Assembly (NCBI RefSeq): GCF_031457955.1
Contig: NZ_JAVDXN010000001.1
Coordinates: 1,027,813 to 1,091,812, forward strand
Direction of reading: 5' to 3'
Length of the DNA: 64,000 bases
Source: Mixta sp031457955
GTDB lineage: Bacteria > Pseudomonadota > Gammaproteobacteria > Enterobacterales > Enterobacteriaceae
Every line of letters starts with the position of its first letter. Positions within the stretch are counted from its first letter, which is position 1. The notes beneath the pieces are model-generated. The model was not told the DNA's origin, searched no databases, and saw nothing but the letters and a program-made list of their open reading frames with translations. The position numbers and the translations under genes are program-made. Positions 8,170-17,022 of this stretch are shown here, piece after piece.

Positions 8170-8388
8170 ATGACTAACAATGCAAAACGCATTTCCGCTA
8201 CCGTGCTGGCTGCGGTTTTAGCCCTCTCATTAGCGGGCTGCAGCAACTGGTCTAAACGTGACCGCAACACAGCAATTGGTGCTGGCGCTGGCGCTATTGG
8301 TGGCTCTGTGCTGACCAACGGCAGTGGCCTGGGCACCATCGGCGGCGCGGCTGTCGGCGGGATCATTGGTCATCAGATCGACCGTTAA
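8170..8388 (+). CDS. osmB: Osmotically inducible lipoprotein OsmB
   Basis: This small outer-membrane lipoprotein of the osmotic and stationary-phase response is 72 aa, as in E. coli. A signal sequence ends in the lipobox LAGC with Cys24; Ser at +2 directs it to the outer membrane. The mature part has NWSKRDRNTAIGAGAGAIGG, typical of the glycine-zipper family, then a second glycine-rich segment ending GGIIGHQIDR. The ATG at 8170 follows AAAGGAG at a good distance. It is monocistronic, with a sigma-S-like promoter before it and a strong terminator after it. Confidence 0.95.
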   Translation: MTNNAKRISATVLAAVLALSLAGCSNWSKRDRNTAIGAGAGAIGGSVLTNGSGLGTIGGAAVGGIIGHQIDR

Positions 8389-8426
8389 TATAACTATAAT
8401 TTAGGGCTACGCAGCGCATCTATACG

Positions 8427-8458
8427 ACAAGGCCGTTCATTGAACGGCCTTGTTTTTT
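8427..8458. terminator. Bidirectional terminator between osmB and yciH
   Basis: A perfect 13-bp inverted repeat (8427-8439 with 8441-8453) followed by T's ends osmB on the plus strand. It lies immediately beyond the yciH stop on the minus strand. Confidence 0.8.
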
Positions 8459-8784
8459 CACCCTCCGGCCAGTTTGACCTTCAGGCCTTTTGCTTCCAGT
8501 AAGCTTTTTATTTCGTCACGTTTATCGCCCTGGATCTCAATCAGGCCCTCTTTCGCCGCCCCGCCGCAGCCGCATTTTTTCTTTAGTTCCGCCGCCAGTT
8601 TGTTGAGCTCTGCCTCATCCAGATCCAGGCCACTGATAATACAAACGCCTTTGCCCTTGCGTCCGCTGGTCTGGCGCTGAATGCGCACGATGCCGTCGCC
8701 TTTCGGGCGTGGCGCTTTGGTTTCCGGCTGAGTAATGCGCCCACTGTCGGTGGAATAGACCAACGGATTATCTTTATGGCTCAT
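8458..8784 (-). CDS. yciH: SUI1/eIF1-like protein YciH
   Basis: This 108-residue protein has the SUI1/eIF1 fold, the same length as E. coli YciH. The family motif KGVCIISGLDLDEAELNKLA (about 45-64) is followed by a glycine/cysteine segment KKKCGCGGAAKEG and IEIQGDKRDEIKSLLEAKG. Homologues have been linked to fidelity of translation initiation and stress adaptation. Its ATG overlaps the pyrF stop by 4 bp (ATGA), so it is the last gene of the pyrF transcript and is translationally coupled. Confidence 0.93.
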   Translation of the reverse strand: MSHKDNPLVYSTDSGRITQPETKAPRPKGDGIVRIQRQTSGRKGKGVCIISGLDLDEAELNKLAAELKKKCGCGGAAKEGLIEIQGDKRDEIKSLLEAKGLKVKLAGG

Positions 8785-9503
8785 GCACCCTCCTGCAGGG
8801 AAGTCAGAATAGCCTGTAGCGTAGCGGCCGGATCGGCCGATTGGGTGATCGGGCGTCCGATTACCATATAATCAACGCCCGCCTGCTGTGCCTGCTGCGG
8901 CGTCATAATCCGGCGCTGGTCGCCCGCCTCGCTGCCAACGGGACGAATGCCCGGCGTAACCAGTTTGAAGTCTGCGCCAAACTGTTGCTTAAAGGCTGCG
9001 GCTTCGTGGGCAGAGCAAACCACGCCATCCAGCCCGCACTGTTGCGTCAGGCGCGCCAGGCGCGCGGCGTGTTCTGCTGGCGTCGCGGTAATGCCCAAAT
9101 CGTGTAGATCGGCGGCCTCCATACTGGTCAGTACGGTTACCGCGATCAGCAGCGGCGCATCTTTGCCGAAAGGCATTAACGCTTCACGGGCGGCATTCAT
9201 CATACGCGCCCCGCCGCTGGCGTGAACGTTTACCATCCAAACGCCCAGCTCGGCGGCGGCGGCAACGGCATGCGCGGCGGTGTTGGGAATATCATGAAAT
9301 TTTAGATCGAGGAATACCTCAAAACCACGCTGATGCAGCTCACGAACAAACTGCGGTCCGAAAAGCGTGAACATCTCTTTACCGACCTTTAAGCGGCAGC
9401 TGGTGGGATCGATGCCCTCGACAAAGGCCAGCGCGCGGTTACGGTCAGCGTAATCAAGCGCGATAAGAACGGGCGAATCAATTCGGTTTTGAGGCTGAGA
9501 CAT
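8781..9503 (-). CDS. pyrF: Orotidine 5'-phosphate decarboxylase
   Basis: The enzyme makes UMP from orotidine 5'-phosphate, the last step of de novo pyrimidine synthesis. It is 240 aa. Signature residues are visible: ALDYAD at the N-terminus, the catalytic lysine/aspartate motif FLDLKFHDIPNTA near residue 65, and the phosphate-binding VTPGIRP and VIGRPITQ near the C-terminus. I start at MSQPQN (ATG 9503); an upstream in-frame ATG adds ten residues with no family support. It overlaps yciH by 4 bp. The 236-bp gap before it, from the lapB end, probably carries its own promoter. Confidence 0.95.
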   Translation of the reverse strand: MSQPQNRIDSPVLIALDYADRNRALAFVEGIDPTSCRLKVGKEMFTLFGPQFVRELHQRGFEVFLDLKFHDIPNTAAHAVAAAAELGVWMVNVHASGGARMMNAAREALMPFGKDAPLLIAVTVLTSMEAADLHDLGITATPAEHAARLARLTQQCGLDGVVCSAHEAAAFKQQFGADFKLVTPGIRPVGSEAGDQRRIMTPQQAQQAGVDYMVIGRPITQSADPAATLQAILTSLQEGA

Positions 9504-9739
9504 CTCTATTCCTTCAACAATAGGGCACCGCATGGCGCATGAGAAAACGCCAGGTATTCTACCTGCCGCAGGCGGCGGAAAACAGCTTTAACCTGCCGCA
9601 TTCACCGTCATAATCCACCTGCCTGGCGAGCTATGCACCGTGGTTAAGGCGATTGCCTGTGTGCTTAATCAAAAGTATGTTGTAACTAAATAATAGCAAA
9701 GTAACCCACTGTTAAACAGATTGCGCCAACGGGATGACG

Positions 9740-10909
9740 CTATTGACCATCCAGCCCGCGTATCGGCTTCACGGTTGACCATGCGCGGCATGAAGGACAA
9801 TGCCAGTAAAGCGCATGGGCGGTAAAACCGCATTTCTGGCAGCGGTAACGCGGCTTGGTGCGGATCTGCTCGCCAACCATATCACGCAGCACCATCAGGC
9901 TCTCTTTGGCACGGCCATCTTCCGCCTCGTGCAGGTGGAAATCCATCAGGCGGTGGAAAACGCGCATGGTGGGATGTCGCTGCAGCTGGCGGTTGATATA
10001 GACCTGCGCCACGTCTGCGCCCTGCTCGCGTTCCAGAATATCCGCCAGGTAAAGCTCCGCCAGCGCGCCGGTGTTCTCTTCCACACAGCGGCGCAGATAA
10101 TCAGCCCAGATAAGCGGCTGTTCCAGCTGTTGATAACAGGTTTCCAGCATATCCAGCGTTTCGCTGACCAGCTCTTTATCCTGCTCAATCACGCGCTGCA
10201 GGTGGCTGGCGGCGCGGGCGTAATCGCCTTTCGCCATAAAGATACGCCCCATCATGATAGAGACGCGCGCGCTCTGGCGGTCGGCTGCTTCGCCTTTTTT
10301 CAGCAGGTTAAACGCGCGGTCCAGATCGTCGCTGCCCATTGCCAGCAGCGCCAGCTCGCAGTAAAAATGCGCGATTTCCATCTGATGGCGGCTTTTGCCC
10401 AGCTTAACCAGCCTCTCCGCCATATCTATCGCTTTCTGCCATTCGCTGGTGGCCTGATAGATGGTCAGCAACTGTTGCAGCGCGCTAAGTCGAAAGTCCG
10501 TTTCGTCAGTGAGCTGTTCAAACATCTCTTCAGCGCGATCGTATAACCCGGCCGCCATATAATCGCGGCCTAGCTGCTGCACCGCCAGCAGACGCTGCTC
10601 ATAGCTCAGAGAGGCGCTTTCCATCAGTGACTGGTGGATACGTATCGCCCGATCCACCTCCCCGCGTGAGCGGAACAGATTACCCAGCGTCAGGTGCGCT
10701 TCCACCGTCCCGCTGTCCTCTTTCAGCATATCCAGGAAAAGATCGACCGCTTTGTCCTGCTGGTTCGAAAGCAGGAAGTTTACGCCGGTCACATAGTCGC
10801 GTGACAGACGATTAGCCTCTTGCTGCTTATCCTGTTGCGCACTTCTGCGCCCCATGTACCAGCCATAGGCAGCGGCCACGGGCAGTAACAGAAACAGCAG
10901 TTCCAACAT
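9740..10909 (-). CDS. lapB: Lipopolysaccharide assembly protein LapB (YciM)
   Basis: LapB is an inner-membrane-anchored TPR protein that controls LpxC turnover by FtsH and so balances lipid A synthesis. At 389 aa it matches the E. coli length. The N-terminus MLELLFLLLPVAAAYGWYMG is the membrane anchor; a series of TPR units follows (about 35-320). The C-terminus has a rubredoxin-type metal site, CQKCGF then HCPSC (about 357-374). It starts 6 bp after lapA, forming the conserved lapA-lapB pair. Confidence 0.95.
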   Translation of the reverse strand: MLELLFLLLPVAAAYGWYMGRRSAQQDKQQEANRLSRDYVTGVNFLLSNQQDKAVDLFLDMLKEDSGTVEAHLTLGNLFRSRGEVDRAIRIHQSLMESASLSYEQRLLAVQQLGRDYMAAGLYDRAEEMFEQLTDETDFRLSALQQLLTIYQATSEWQKAIDMAERLVKLGKSRHQMEIAHFYCELALLAMGSDDLDRAFNLLKKGEAADRQSARVSIMMGRIFMAKGDYARAASHLQRVIEQDKELVSETLDMLETCYQQLEQPLIWADYLRRCVEENTGALAELYLADILEREQGADVAQVYINRQLQRHPTMRVFHRLMDFHLHEAEDGRAKESLMVLRDMVGEQIRTKPRYRCQKCGFTAHALYWHCPSCRAWSTVKPIRGLDGQ

Positions 10910-10915
10910 CAGGCG

Positions 10916-11221
10916 TTATTCCTTGACGACGGGCGTTTGTGACGGGGTTACGTTTTCAGTCTGAACGTTTTGCTGGTGCAGACGCTTGAGTTTACGCTGC
11001 GCGTTAGCCAGTGAGACGCGAACGCGTAGCCAGAAAAGCCCACAAATTGCCCAACCCAGCACAAACCCTGCGCCAAACAGCGACGCCAGTAAGGTGGAGA
11101 TGCGGTATTCACCCTGCGCAATCAGAAAGTTAAATGAGACAACCTGGTCATTATGCGCGCCAAGCGTCACAGAGATGATGAATATCACCAGAACCAGTAA
11201 AAAGATCAGTAAATATTTCAC
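10916..11221 (-). CDS. lapA: Lipopolysaccharide assembly protein LapA (YciS)
   Basis: This 101-residue inner-membrane protein has two hydrophobic spans (about 1-21 and 42-66) and a cytoplasmic coiled tail (RKLKRLHQQNVQ). DUF1049 features such as NFLIAQGEYRIS and LLASLFGAGFVLGW are readable. It accompanies LapB in lipopolysaccharide assembly control. The 143-bp gap upstream, from the pgpB stop, is where E. coli has heat-inducible promoters; I could not assign one with confidence. Confidence 0.93.
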   Translation of the reverse strand: MKYLLIFLLVLVIFIISVTLGAHNDQVVSFNFLIAQGEYRISTLLASLFGAGFVLGWAICGLFWLRVRVSLANAQRKLKRLHQQNVQTENVTPSQTPVVKE

Positions 11222-11364
11222 GTTTCGTCCTGTAATTCGGTGTAAGCCAAAGGATTATGCCAAAAATGTTATAAGGATGCTTGCTGAGATAACGGGTAAA
11301 AGCGCTATCTCAGCAAAAATCTGTTTTTCCAGTCAGGTTATGGGGGCAAAACGCCGCTTTGCAA

Positions 11365-12135
11365 TCATGATTCTTTATCCTGTTCGCGTTGGGCGATCTC
11401 CTGATGCTCATCGGGCGGAATCGTCAGCGGGCCGCAAACGCGCTGCGCCAGCCAACAAGCCAGCGTTACCAGCAGCCAGCTGATCCATGTTGCCACCAGC
11501 AGATCGCGCGGCCAGTGCATGCCTAACAGCACGCGGCTCCCCATTACCGCCACGGCCCATATCATCAGAATCGTCACGGTCTTGCGGTGACGGCGCGGCC
11601 ACAGTAGCCCTACGCCCAGCAGCGCCCAGCTGGCGGCAAACATCGTATGTCCCGATGGAAAGGCGAAGCCCGTTTCAAACGCCCAGTGACGCTTCAGCCA
11701 CTGTGGAATATGGTCATCATCCGCCACCAGCTGCTCAACCATCTGGCCGCGCGCCTGGCGATCCAGCTGGTAAAACGCATCGCCAGGAATGCCGTGGGTT
11801 TTCTCCAGCCACAGCACGTAGGGGCGCGGCTCCTGCACCCGCGCTTTGATAAAGGATTTGGTATATTGCCCGGCCAGAATCGCGGCGATCATAATCACCA
11901 GCAGAAACAGCGCAGGCTTTAAGCGAAAGCGCAGACACCATAAAAACCAGGCGCATAAGATAGCGCTGGTGAGGATCCCCCACGGGCGCGTCACCGTCTC
12001 GGTCATCCAGAACAGCAAACGTAGCCCAAATCCGCTGCCGCCCGGCTGCCATTGCCAGTCGGCAAGCCACATCAGTAGCGGCAGAACCGAGAGTAACAGA
12101 GCGCCAAAGGCGGTGCGTTTTGCTATTTCCAGCAT
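11365..12135 (-). CDS. pgpB: Phosphatidylglycerophosphatase B
   Basis: This PAP2-family membrane phosphatase dephosphorylates phosphatidylglycerol phosphate and undecaprenyl pyrophosphate. It is 256 aa with about six hydrophobic spans. The three PAP2 motifs are present in order: KARVQEPRP, then FPSGHTMFAASW, then SRVLLGMHWPRDL with the catalytic histidine. It is transcribed away from ribA, and its minus-strand neighbour downstream is lapA. Confidence 0.94.
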   Translation of the reverse strand: MLEIAKRTAFGALLLSVLPLLMWLADWQWQPGGSGFGLRLLFWMTETVTRPWGILTSAILCAWFLWCLRFRLKPALFLLVIMIAAILAGQYTKSFIKARVQEPRPYVLWLEKTHGIPGDAFYQLDRQARGQMVEQLVADDDHIPQWLKRHWAFETGFAFPSGHTMFAASWALLGVGLLWPRRHRKTVTILMIWAVAVMGSRVLLGMHWPRDLLVATWISWLLVTLACWLAQRVCGPLTIPPDEHQEIAQREQDKES

Positions 12136-12368
12136 GCGGCTTCCTTGTGATTAATAAACGTTTACGCGGATAGCGTTTAATAATAGCTTATAAATGAATA
12201 ACATAAGCAAGATTAGTTAGATAATTGTGCGTTATTACATTAATCGTCGTGACGTATTACCCGTACGCAGACGGGTTATGGCAAAATAGACGCCATGATT
12301 TTGGTCAAGTTGACCAACAAGGCGCTATCTTGATGATAGCGCAACCTAAGATGGTTCTGGAGAGTCAC

Positions 12369-12962
12369 ATGCAGCTTAAACGGGTGGCAGAAGCTAAACT
12401 GCCTACGCCCTGGGGTGATTTCCTCATGGTGGGATTCGAAGAATTGGCTACCGGCCACGACCACGTGGCGCTGGTATTTGGTGATATTAATAACAATGAA
12501 GCCGTGCTGGCGCGCGTGCATTCTGAATGCCTGACCGGCGATGCGCTGTTCAGCCTGCGCTGCGATTGTGGTTTTCAGCTGGAGGCGGCGCTGAATGCTA
12601 TCGCTGAAGAAGGCCGCGGCGTGCTGCTCTATCATCGTCAGGAAGGCCGCAATATCGGCCTGTTAAACAAGATCCGCGCCTATGCGCTACAGGATAAAGG
12701 CTACGATACCGTTGAAGCGAATCACCATCTGGGATTTGCGGCAGACGAGCGCGATTTCACGCTCTGCGCCGATATGTTTAAGCTACTGGGCGTGGATGAA
12801 GTGCGGTTGCTGACCAACAATCCGCGTAAGGTAGAGATTCTGAGCGAAGCCGGGATCAATATCGTCGAGCGCGTTCCGCTGATCGTGGGACGTAACCCGG
12901 AAAACGCCCATTATCTGGATACCAAAGCGGAAAAGATGGGCCATCTGCTGCCTAAATCCTGA
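12369..12962 (+). CDS. ribA: GTP cyclohydrolase II
   Basis: RibA opens GTP in the first committed step of riboflavin synthesis. The 197-aa protein begins MQLKRVAEAKLPTPWGDF, matching E. coli from its first residue, so I use the ATG at 12369 with GGAGAG just upstream; further in-frame starts back to 12225 are unsupported. The zinc cysteines appear as SECLTGDALFSLRCDCG, and the active-site region as YHRQEGRNIGL. It stands alone between divergent pgpB and convergent acnA. I see no FMN riboswitch in the 233-bp leader. Confidence 0.96.
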   Translation: MQLKRVAEAKLPTPWGDFLMVGFEELATGHDHVALVFGDINNNEAVLARVHSECLTGDALFSLRCDCGFQLEAALNAIAEEGRGVLLYHRQEGRNIGLLNKIRAYALQDKGYDTVEANHHLGFAADERDFTLCADMFKLLGVDEVRLLTNNPRKVEILSEAGINIVERVPLIVGRNPENAHYLDTKAEKMGHLLPKS

Positions 12963-12970
12963 TAACGACG

Positions 12971-13017
12971 CCGGACAGGCAGGCGGTTCGCTTACGCGTT
13001 TCCTGCCTGCCCGGCGC
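12971..13017. other. Hairpin between ribA and acnA stops
   Basis: A GC-rich inverted repeat (GCCGG-CAGGCAGG with CCTGCCTG-CCCGGC) fills the 58-bp gap between the convergent genes. It has no T-run, so it may stabilise 3' ends and not act as an intrinsic terminator. Confidence 0.45.
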
Positions 13018-13020
13018 TGG

Positions 13021-15696
13021 TTAGTTCAGCATATTACGAATCACATAATGTAATATCCCGTCGTTCTGATAGTAGGTCAGTTCATTACCGGTATCGATAC
13101 GACAGCGTGTCGCCAGCACTTCCCTGCTGCCATCCGGCCGCGTTAGAGTGACATTTACCGTGCCGCCTGGGGTTAAATCCGCCAGGTTTTCAATATCAAT
13201 CAGCTCATCGCCGCTCAGGTTTAACGTTTTGCGCGTTACGCCCTGCGGAAACTCCAGCGGTAAAATGCCCATGCCGATCAGGTTGGAACGGTGAATACGC
13301 TCGAAGGATTCACAAATCACTACCCGAATGCCCAGCAGGCGCGGCCCTTTTGCCGCCCAGTCACGGCTGGAGCCAGAGCCATACTCTTTACCGGCGATCA
13401 CTGCCAGCGGCGTTCCCTGCTGCTGATAAACCATCGCGGCGTCATAGATCGACAGCTGCTCGCCGTTCGGCACCACGCGCGTCATGCCGCCTTCAACACC
13501 GGGCACCATCTCGTTGCGAATACGAATATTGGCGAAGGTGCCGCGCATCATCACTTCATGGTTGCCGCGCCTTGAACCGTAGGAGTTAAAATCAGTGCGC
13601 TCGACGCCACGCTCCAGCAGATAACGCCCCGCGGGGCTTTCCGCCTTGATGCTACCCGCCGGGGAGATATGGTCAGTGGTGACCGAATCGCCCAGCATCG
13701 CCAGAATGCGCGCGCCTTTGATATCCTCTACCGGCTTCGGCGTTTTTTCCATATCGTCAAAGAACGGCGACAGCCGGATATAGGTAGAGCCTTCATCCCA
13801 GTCATAGGTAGCCGCTTCGCTGACTTTGATCTGCTGCCACTCAGGCGTGCCGTCAAACACCTCGGCATACTCTTTGTGGAACATATCGCTGGAAACCTGC
13901 TGTACCGCAGCGGTGATTTCATCAGGCGTAGGCCAGATATCCTTTAAATAGACCGGCTGCCCCGCTTTGTCTTCGCCGAGCGGCTCGCTTTGCAGATTGA
14001 TATTCATATTGCCCGCCAGCGCATAGGCGACAACCAGCGGCGGCGAAGCCAGCCAGTTGGTTTTGATCAGCGGATGAATACGGCCCTCAAAGTTACGGTT
14101 GCCTGAAAGTACGGCCCCCACCGTTAAATCGCCCTCTTTGATCGCGTTTTCGATATTTTCCGGCAGCGGCCCGGAGTTACCAATACAGGTGGCGCAGCCG
14201 TAGCCCACCAGGTTAAAGCCCAGCCGATCAAGGTACGGCGTCAGGCGCGCGGTAGCGAGATAATCCGAGACCACTTTTGATCCTGGCGCCAGCGAGGCTT
14301 TTACCCACGGCTGGCGCTGTAGGCCACGTTCAACCGCATTCTTTGCCAGCAGACCGGCGGCCATCAGCACGCTTGGGTTAGAGGTATTGGTACAGGAAGT
14401 AATGGCGGCAATAGCGACCGCACCATCGGTTAACTCCAGTTCCTGCTCGCCGTCATGATAGGTAACGGCATGATGATCTTTTTGCGCGCGGTTCACTTCC
14501 AGTTCATTACTTTGCTGAAAGGCCTGCGGCACGTCGCCCAGCGAGACGCGATCCTGCGGACGTTTTGGACCGGCAAGGCTGGCTTCAACTTCACTCATAT
14601 CCAGCGCCAGCGAACTGGTAAAGATCGGCTCCTCGCCCGGATTGCGCCATAAACCCTGGGCTTTAGCATAGGCTTCCACCAGCGCCGCCTGTTCGCTGCT
14701 GCGACCGGTGAGCTTCATATAGCCAATGGTAACGTGGTCAACGGGGAAGAAACCGCAGGTCGCGCCATACTCTGGCGCCATATTGGCGATGGTCGCGCGA
14801 TCCGCCAGCGGCAAATCGTCCAGTCCATCGCCATAGAATTCAACGAATTTCCCGACCACGCCGTGCTTACGCAGCATTTGCGTCACCGTCAGCACCAGGT
14901 CAGTGGCGGTAATGCCTGCACGCAGTTTTCCCGTTAACTTGAATCCCACCACGTCGGGAATCAGCATCGAGACCGGCTGCCCCAGCATCGCCGCTTCCGC
15001 TTCAATGCCGCCAACGCCCCACCCCAGCACGCCAAGGCCGTTGATCATAGTGGTATGCGAGTCGGTGCCGACCAGCGTATCAGGGTAAGCGACACGCTTG
15101 CCGTCCTGCTCTTCATGCCAGACAGCCTTTCCTAAATATTCCAGGTTCACCTGGTGACAAATCCCGGTGCCCGGCGGCACAACGCGGAATTTATCGAAAG
15201 CTTTTTGCCCCCAGCGCAGAAAAACGTAACGTTCATGGTTACGTTCCATCTCCAGCCGGACGTTTTCTTCAAAAGCGTTATCGTCACCAAAGCGGTCAAC
15301 GGTAACGGAATGGTCGATAACCAGATCTACCGGCGAAAGCGGATTCACTTTCGCCACATCGCCGCCCAGACATTTTACCGCTTCACGCATCGCCGCCAAA
15401 TCAACCACCGCCGGTACGCCGGTAAAGTCCTGCATCAGCACGCGCGCGGGACGGTAAGCAATTTCACGATCGGCATGTGCGCTTTTTTGCCAGTCGGCCA
15501 GCGCCTGAATATCATCAGTCGTCACGGAGCTTTCATCCTGCCAGCGCAGCAGGTTTTCCAGTAATACTTTCAGGGATTTAGGTAGACGGGAGAGATCGCC
15601 CAGCTGTTCAGCGGCACGTGGAAGACTATAAAAATGATAGTGTTGCCCATCGACGTCCAGCGTGTCCTGACTTTTATCTCGCAGGGATAACGACAT
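13021..15696 (-). CDS. acnA: Aconitate hydratase A
   Basis: This iron-sulfur enzyme interconverts citrate and isocitrate in the TCA cycle; apo-AcnA also binds mRNA. At 891 aa it equals E. coli AcnA. The three cluster-ligand cysteines are visible, one in AITSCTNTSNPS and two in GYGCATCIGNSGP. The C-terminal swivel domain carries GSGSSRDWAAKG. The ATG at 15696 is preceded by AAGGAGGAG, a very strong ribosome site. It follows the small membrane-protein genes on the same strand, as in E. coli. Confidence 0.97.
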   Translation of the reverse strand: MSLSLRDKSQDTLDVDGQHYHFYSLPRAAEQLGDLSRLPKSLKVLLENLLRWQDESSVTTDDIQALADWQKSAHADREIAYRPARVLMQDFTGVPAVVDLAAMREAVKCLGGDVAKVNPLSPVDLVIDHSVTVDRFGDDNAFEENVRLEMERNHERYVFLRWGQKAFDKFRVVPPGTGICHQVNLEYLGKAVWHEEQDGKRVAYPDTLVGTDSHTTMINGLGVLGWGVGGIEAEAAMLGQPVSMLIPDVVGFKLTGKLRAGITATDLVLTVTQMLRKHGVVGKFVEFYGDGLDDLPLADRATIANMAPEYGATCGFFPVDHVTIGYMKLTGRSSEQAALVEAYAKAQGLWRNPGEEPIFTSSLALDMSEVEASLAGPKRPQDRVSLGDVPQAFQQSNELEVNRAQKDHHAVTYHDGEQELELTDGAVAIAAITSCTNTSNPSVLMAAGLLAKNAVERGLQRQPWVKASLAPGSKVVSDYLATARLTPYLDRLGFNLVGYGCATCIGNSGPLPENIENAIKEGDLTVGAVLSGNRNFEGRIHPLIKTNWLASPPLVVAYALAGNMNINLQSEPLGEDKAGQPVYLKDIWPTPDEITAAVQQVSSDMFHKEYAEVFDGTPEWQQIKVSEAATYDWDEGSTYIRLSPFFDDMEKTPKPVEDIKGARILAMLGDSVTTDHISPAGSIKAESPAGRYLLERGVERTDFNSYGSRRGNHEVMMRGTFANIRIRNEMVPGVEGGMTRVVPNGEQLSIYDAAMVYQQQGTPLAVIAGKEYGSGSSRDWAAKGPRLLGIRVVICESFERIHRSNLIGMGILPLEFPQGVTRKTLNLSGDELIDIENLADLTPGGTVNVTLTRPDGSREVLATRCRIDTGNELTYYQNDGILHYVIRNMLN

Positions 15697-15913
15697 AGCT
15701 CCTCCTTTTTATAATACGCGTAATAACCCGATGCTTAACAAGGTCTGTGTTAAACATAGTACAAACTGTGATTAACGTTTTGATAACAACACAAATCGAC
15801 ACATGATGGGTTATCGCTGAATGGCAGGAGGAACAGCAGCGGGGCCAGAAAAGCAAAACGCCCCGCTGAAAACAGACGAGGCGCTAAGACGGAAAGAGAG
15901 TGAGAGCAGTAAC

Positions 15914-16000
15914 TTATTGCATTAATAGCCAGGCTGCTGCAATCCAGACTAATAAAGAATAGGCGGAAGCGCTAAACAACGGAAACAGAGTAATATTCAT
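15914..16000 (-). CDS. Candidate 28-aa small membrane protein
   Basis: A 28-residue frame (starts MNITLFPLF, ends AAWLLMQ) has a ribosome site GAGGG about 8 bp before its ATG. Almost the whole peptide is hydrophobic with tryptophans near both ends of one span, typical of enterobacterial single-span micropeptides. It sits between acnA and the ymiA/yciX pair, the place where E. coli has the micropeptide gene ymiC; I cannot confirm homology. A GC-rich imperfect hairpin with T's follows on the same strand (about 15890-15855). Confidence 0.5.
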   Translation of the reverse strand: MNITLFPLFSASAYSLLVWIAAAWLLMQ

Positions 16001-16197
16001 TAGGCACCCTCTCAGGTCGATTTCTGACCAATAATCACTGAATAACGAATCTATTAAAAGCGGAAATAGATTCTACCGAATGCTGTAATTGGTTAAATTT
16101 ATCGGGCAGCTAGCGCGCCCCGATCGGTTTGCCGATCAACAGAAAAGCAAAATGAATACTTATTATATTTTTTCGGGCAAATGCGAATAATTATGAT

Positions 16198-16362
16198 TTA
16201 TTTATTATTACTATCGAGCATTAATTCAATAAAACTGCGTTGCGCATCATTAAGGCTCCAGGATTCCGGGATGGTCACTTTTTCCTGAGCTTTGGATTTG
16301 CAGCTGGTCGTTTTTAATTTGCGGACCGGCTGCGTTTTAAGCGGCATTGCTTGTTCCCACAT
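16198..16362 (-). CDS. yciX: YciX-like small protein
   Basis: This 54-residue basic, soluble-looking protein starts at an ATG at 16362, two bases after the ymiA stop, with GGAG in the ymiA 3' end. Readable segments are PLKTQPVRKLKTTSCKSKA and IPESWSLNDAQRSFIELML. Position and coupling to ymiA match E. coli yciX; my recall of the YciX sequence is incomplete, so the name is by context. The function is unknown. Confidence 0.65.
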   Translation of the reverse strand: MWEQAMPLKTQPVRKLKTTSCKSKAQEKVTIPESWSLNDAQRSFIELMLDSNNK

Positions 16363-16364
16363 AA

Positions 16365-16526
16365 TTAACTCCAGATCTGCCAAATCATTAAGGCAACAAC
16401 TGTCCAGAACAGGCCACACGCTGCAAACACTGCCAACCAGGCTTTGCGACGGATGCTGCTGCCACTCTTTGCCACTTTCGGGGCATTGTCCTGTACGCCA
16501 GGTTGTATTGAAATTCTCATAGCCAT
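16365..16526 (-). CDS. ymiA: YmiA small membrane protein
   Basis: This 53-residue protein has a charged N-terminus and one membrane span. Its C-terminal half, RRKAWLAVFAACGLFWTVV then ALMIWQIWS, aligns closely with E. coli YmiA (RKAWLAVFLGSALFWVVVALLIWKVWG). The first ATG is at 16526; a second at 16520 is also possible, since neither has a strong ribosome site. It is translationally coupled to yciX, which starts two bases after its stop. The function is unknown. Confidence 0.8.
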   Translation of the reverse strand: MAMRISIQPGVQDNAPKVAKSGSSIRRKAWLAVFAACGLFWTVVALMIWQIWS

Positions 16527-17022
16527 AGTTTTTGATAATCACTCTCAGTAAAACGATTGATAAGTTCAATCAGCTTTTAGGAGAAATCCTAAACATTTTA
16601 AGACCAAAAATCCAGCTATTTTTGTTGAGTTCAACGATAAGTGTAATTTATCGTTCGTTGAATTTCATATTAGCAAAACTTAACTTCCTTGCCCGTCGAT
16701 AATCTCTCCTTAACTCAAATAACCTGCCGAAAATAACTAACCGATCCAGTTAATACCTGATAAAAAATTTCTGATCCCTTACTGGCTGCTGTTACGGGTT
16801 CGGTTTAACTTGAGTATGGGAATTGTCCTGGCGGTGCGCAAAATTCCCCGACTGAAAGTGTGTACTGTTTCTCATTTAATTAATAACAATTAAAAAACAT
16901 GTGATGAATGTTTCATTTACAGAAAAATGATCCTAAAGATTTCAAAATTTGTGCAATTGGCTGGTATTAAAGAGAAAAGGCCGCAAGCGCGGCCTTATTA
17001 CCCTTCTTTATTTGTGGTTATT
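16527..17022. other. AT-rich intergenic region between cysB and ymiA
   Basis: This 496-bp gap holds the cysB terminator (16975-16993) and presumably the ymiA-yciX promoter. Several short direct AT-rich tracts are present, but I see no gene, tRNA or clear operator. Confidence 0.5.
16973..16995 (-). terminator. Intrinsic terminator of cysB
   Basis: The stem 16979-16984 with 16988-16993 (GGCCGC/GCGGCC on the minus strand) is followed by TTTT, 27 bp beyond the cysB stop. Confidence 0.85.

Noticed and set aside
12225..12368. N-terminal extension of ribA from a TTG at 12225
   Set aside because: The extra 48 residues are not found in E. coli RibA, which begins exactly at the ATG at 12369, where there is a ribosome site.
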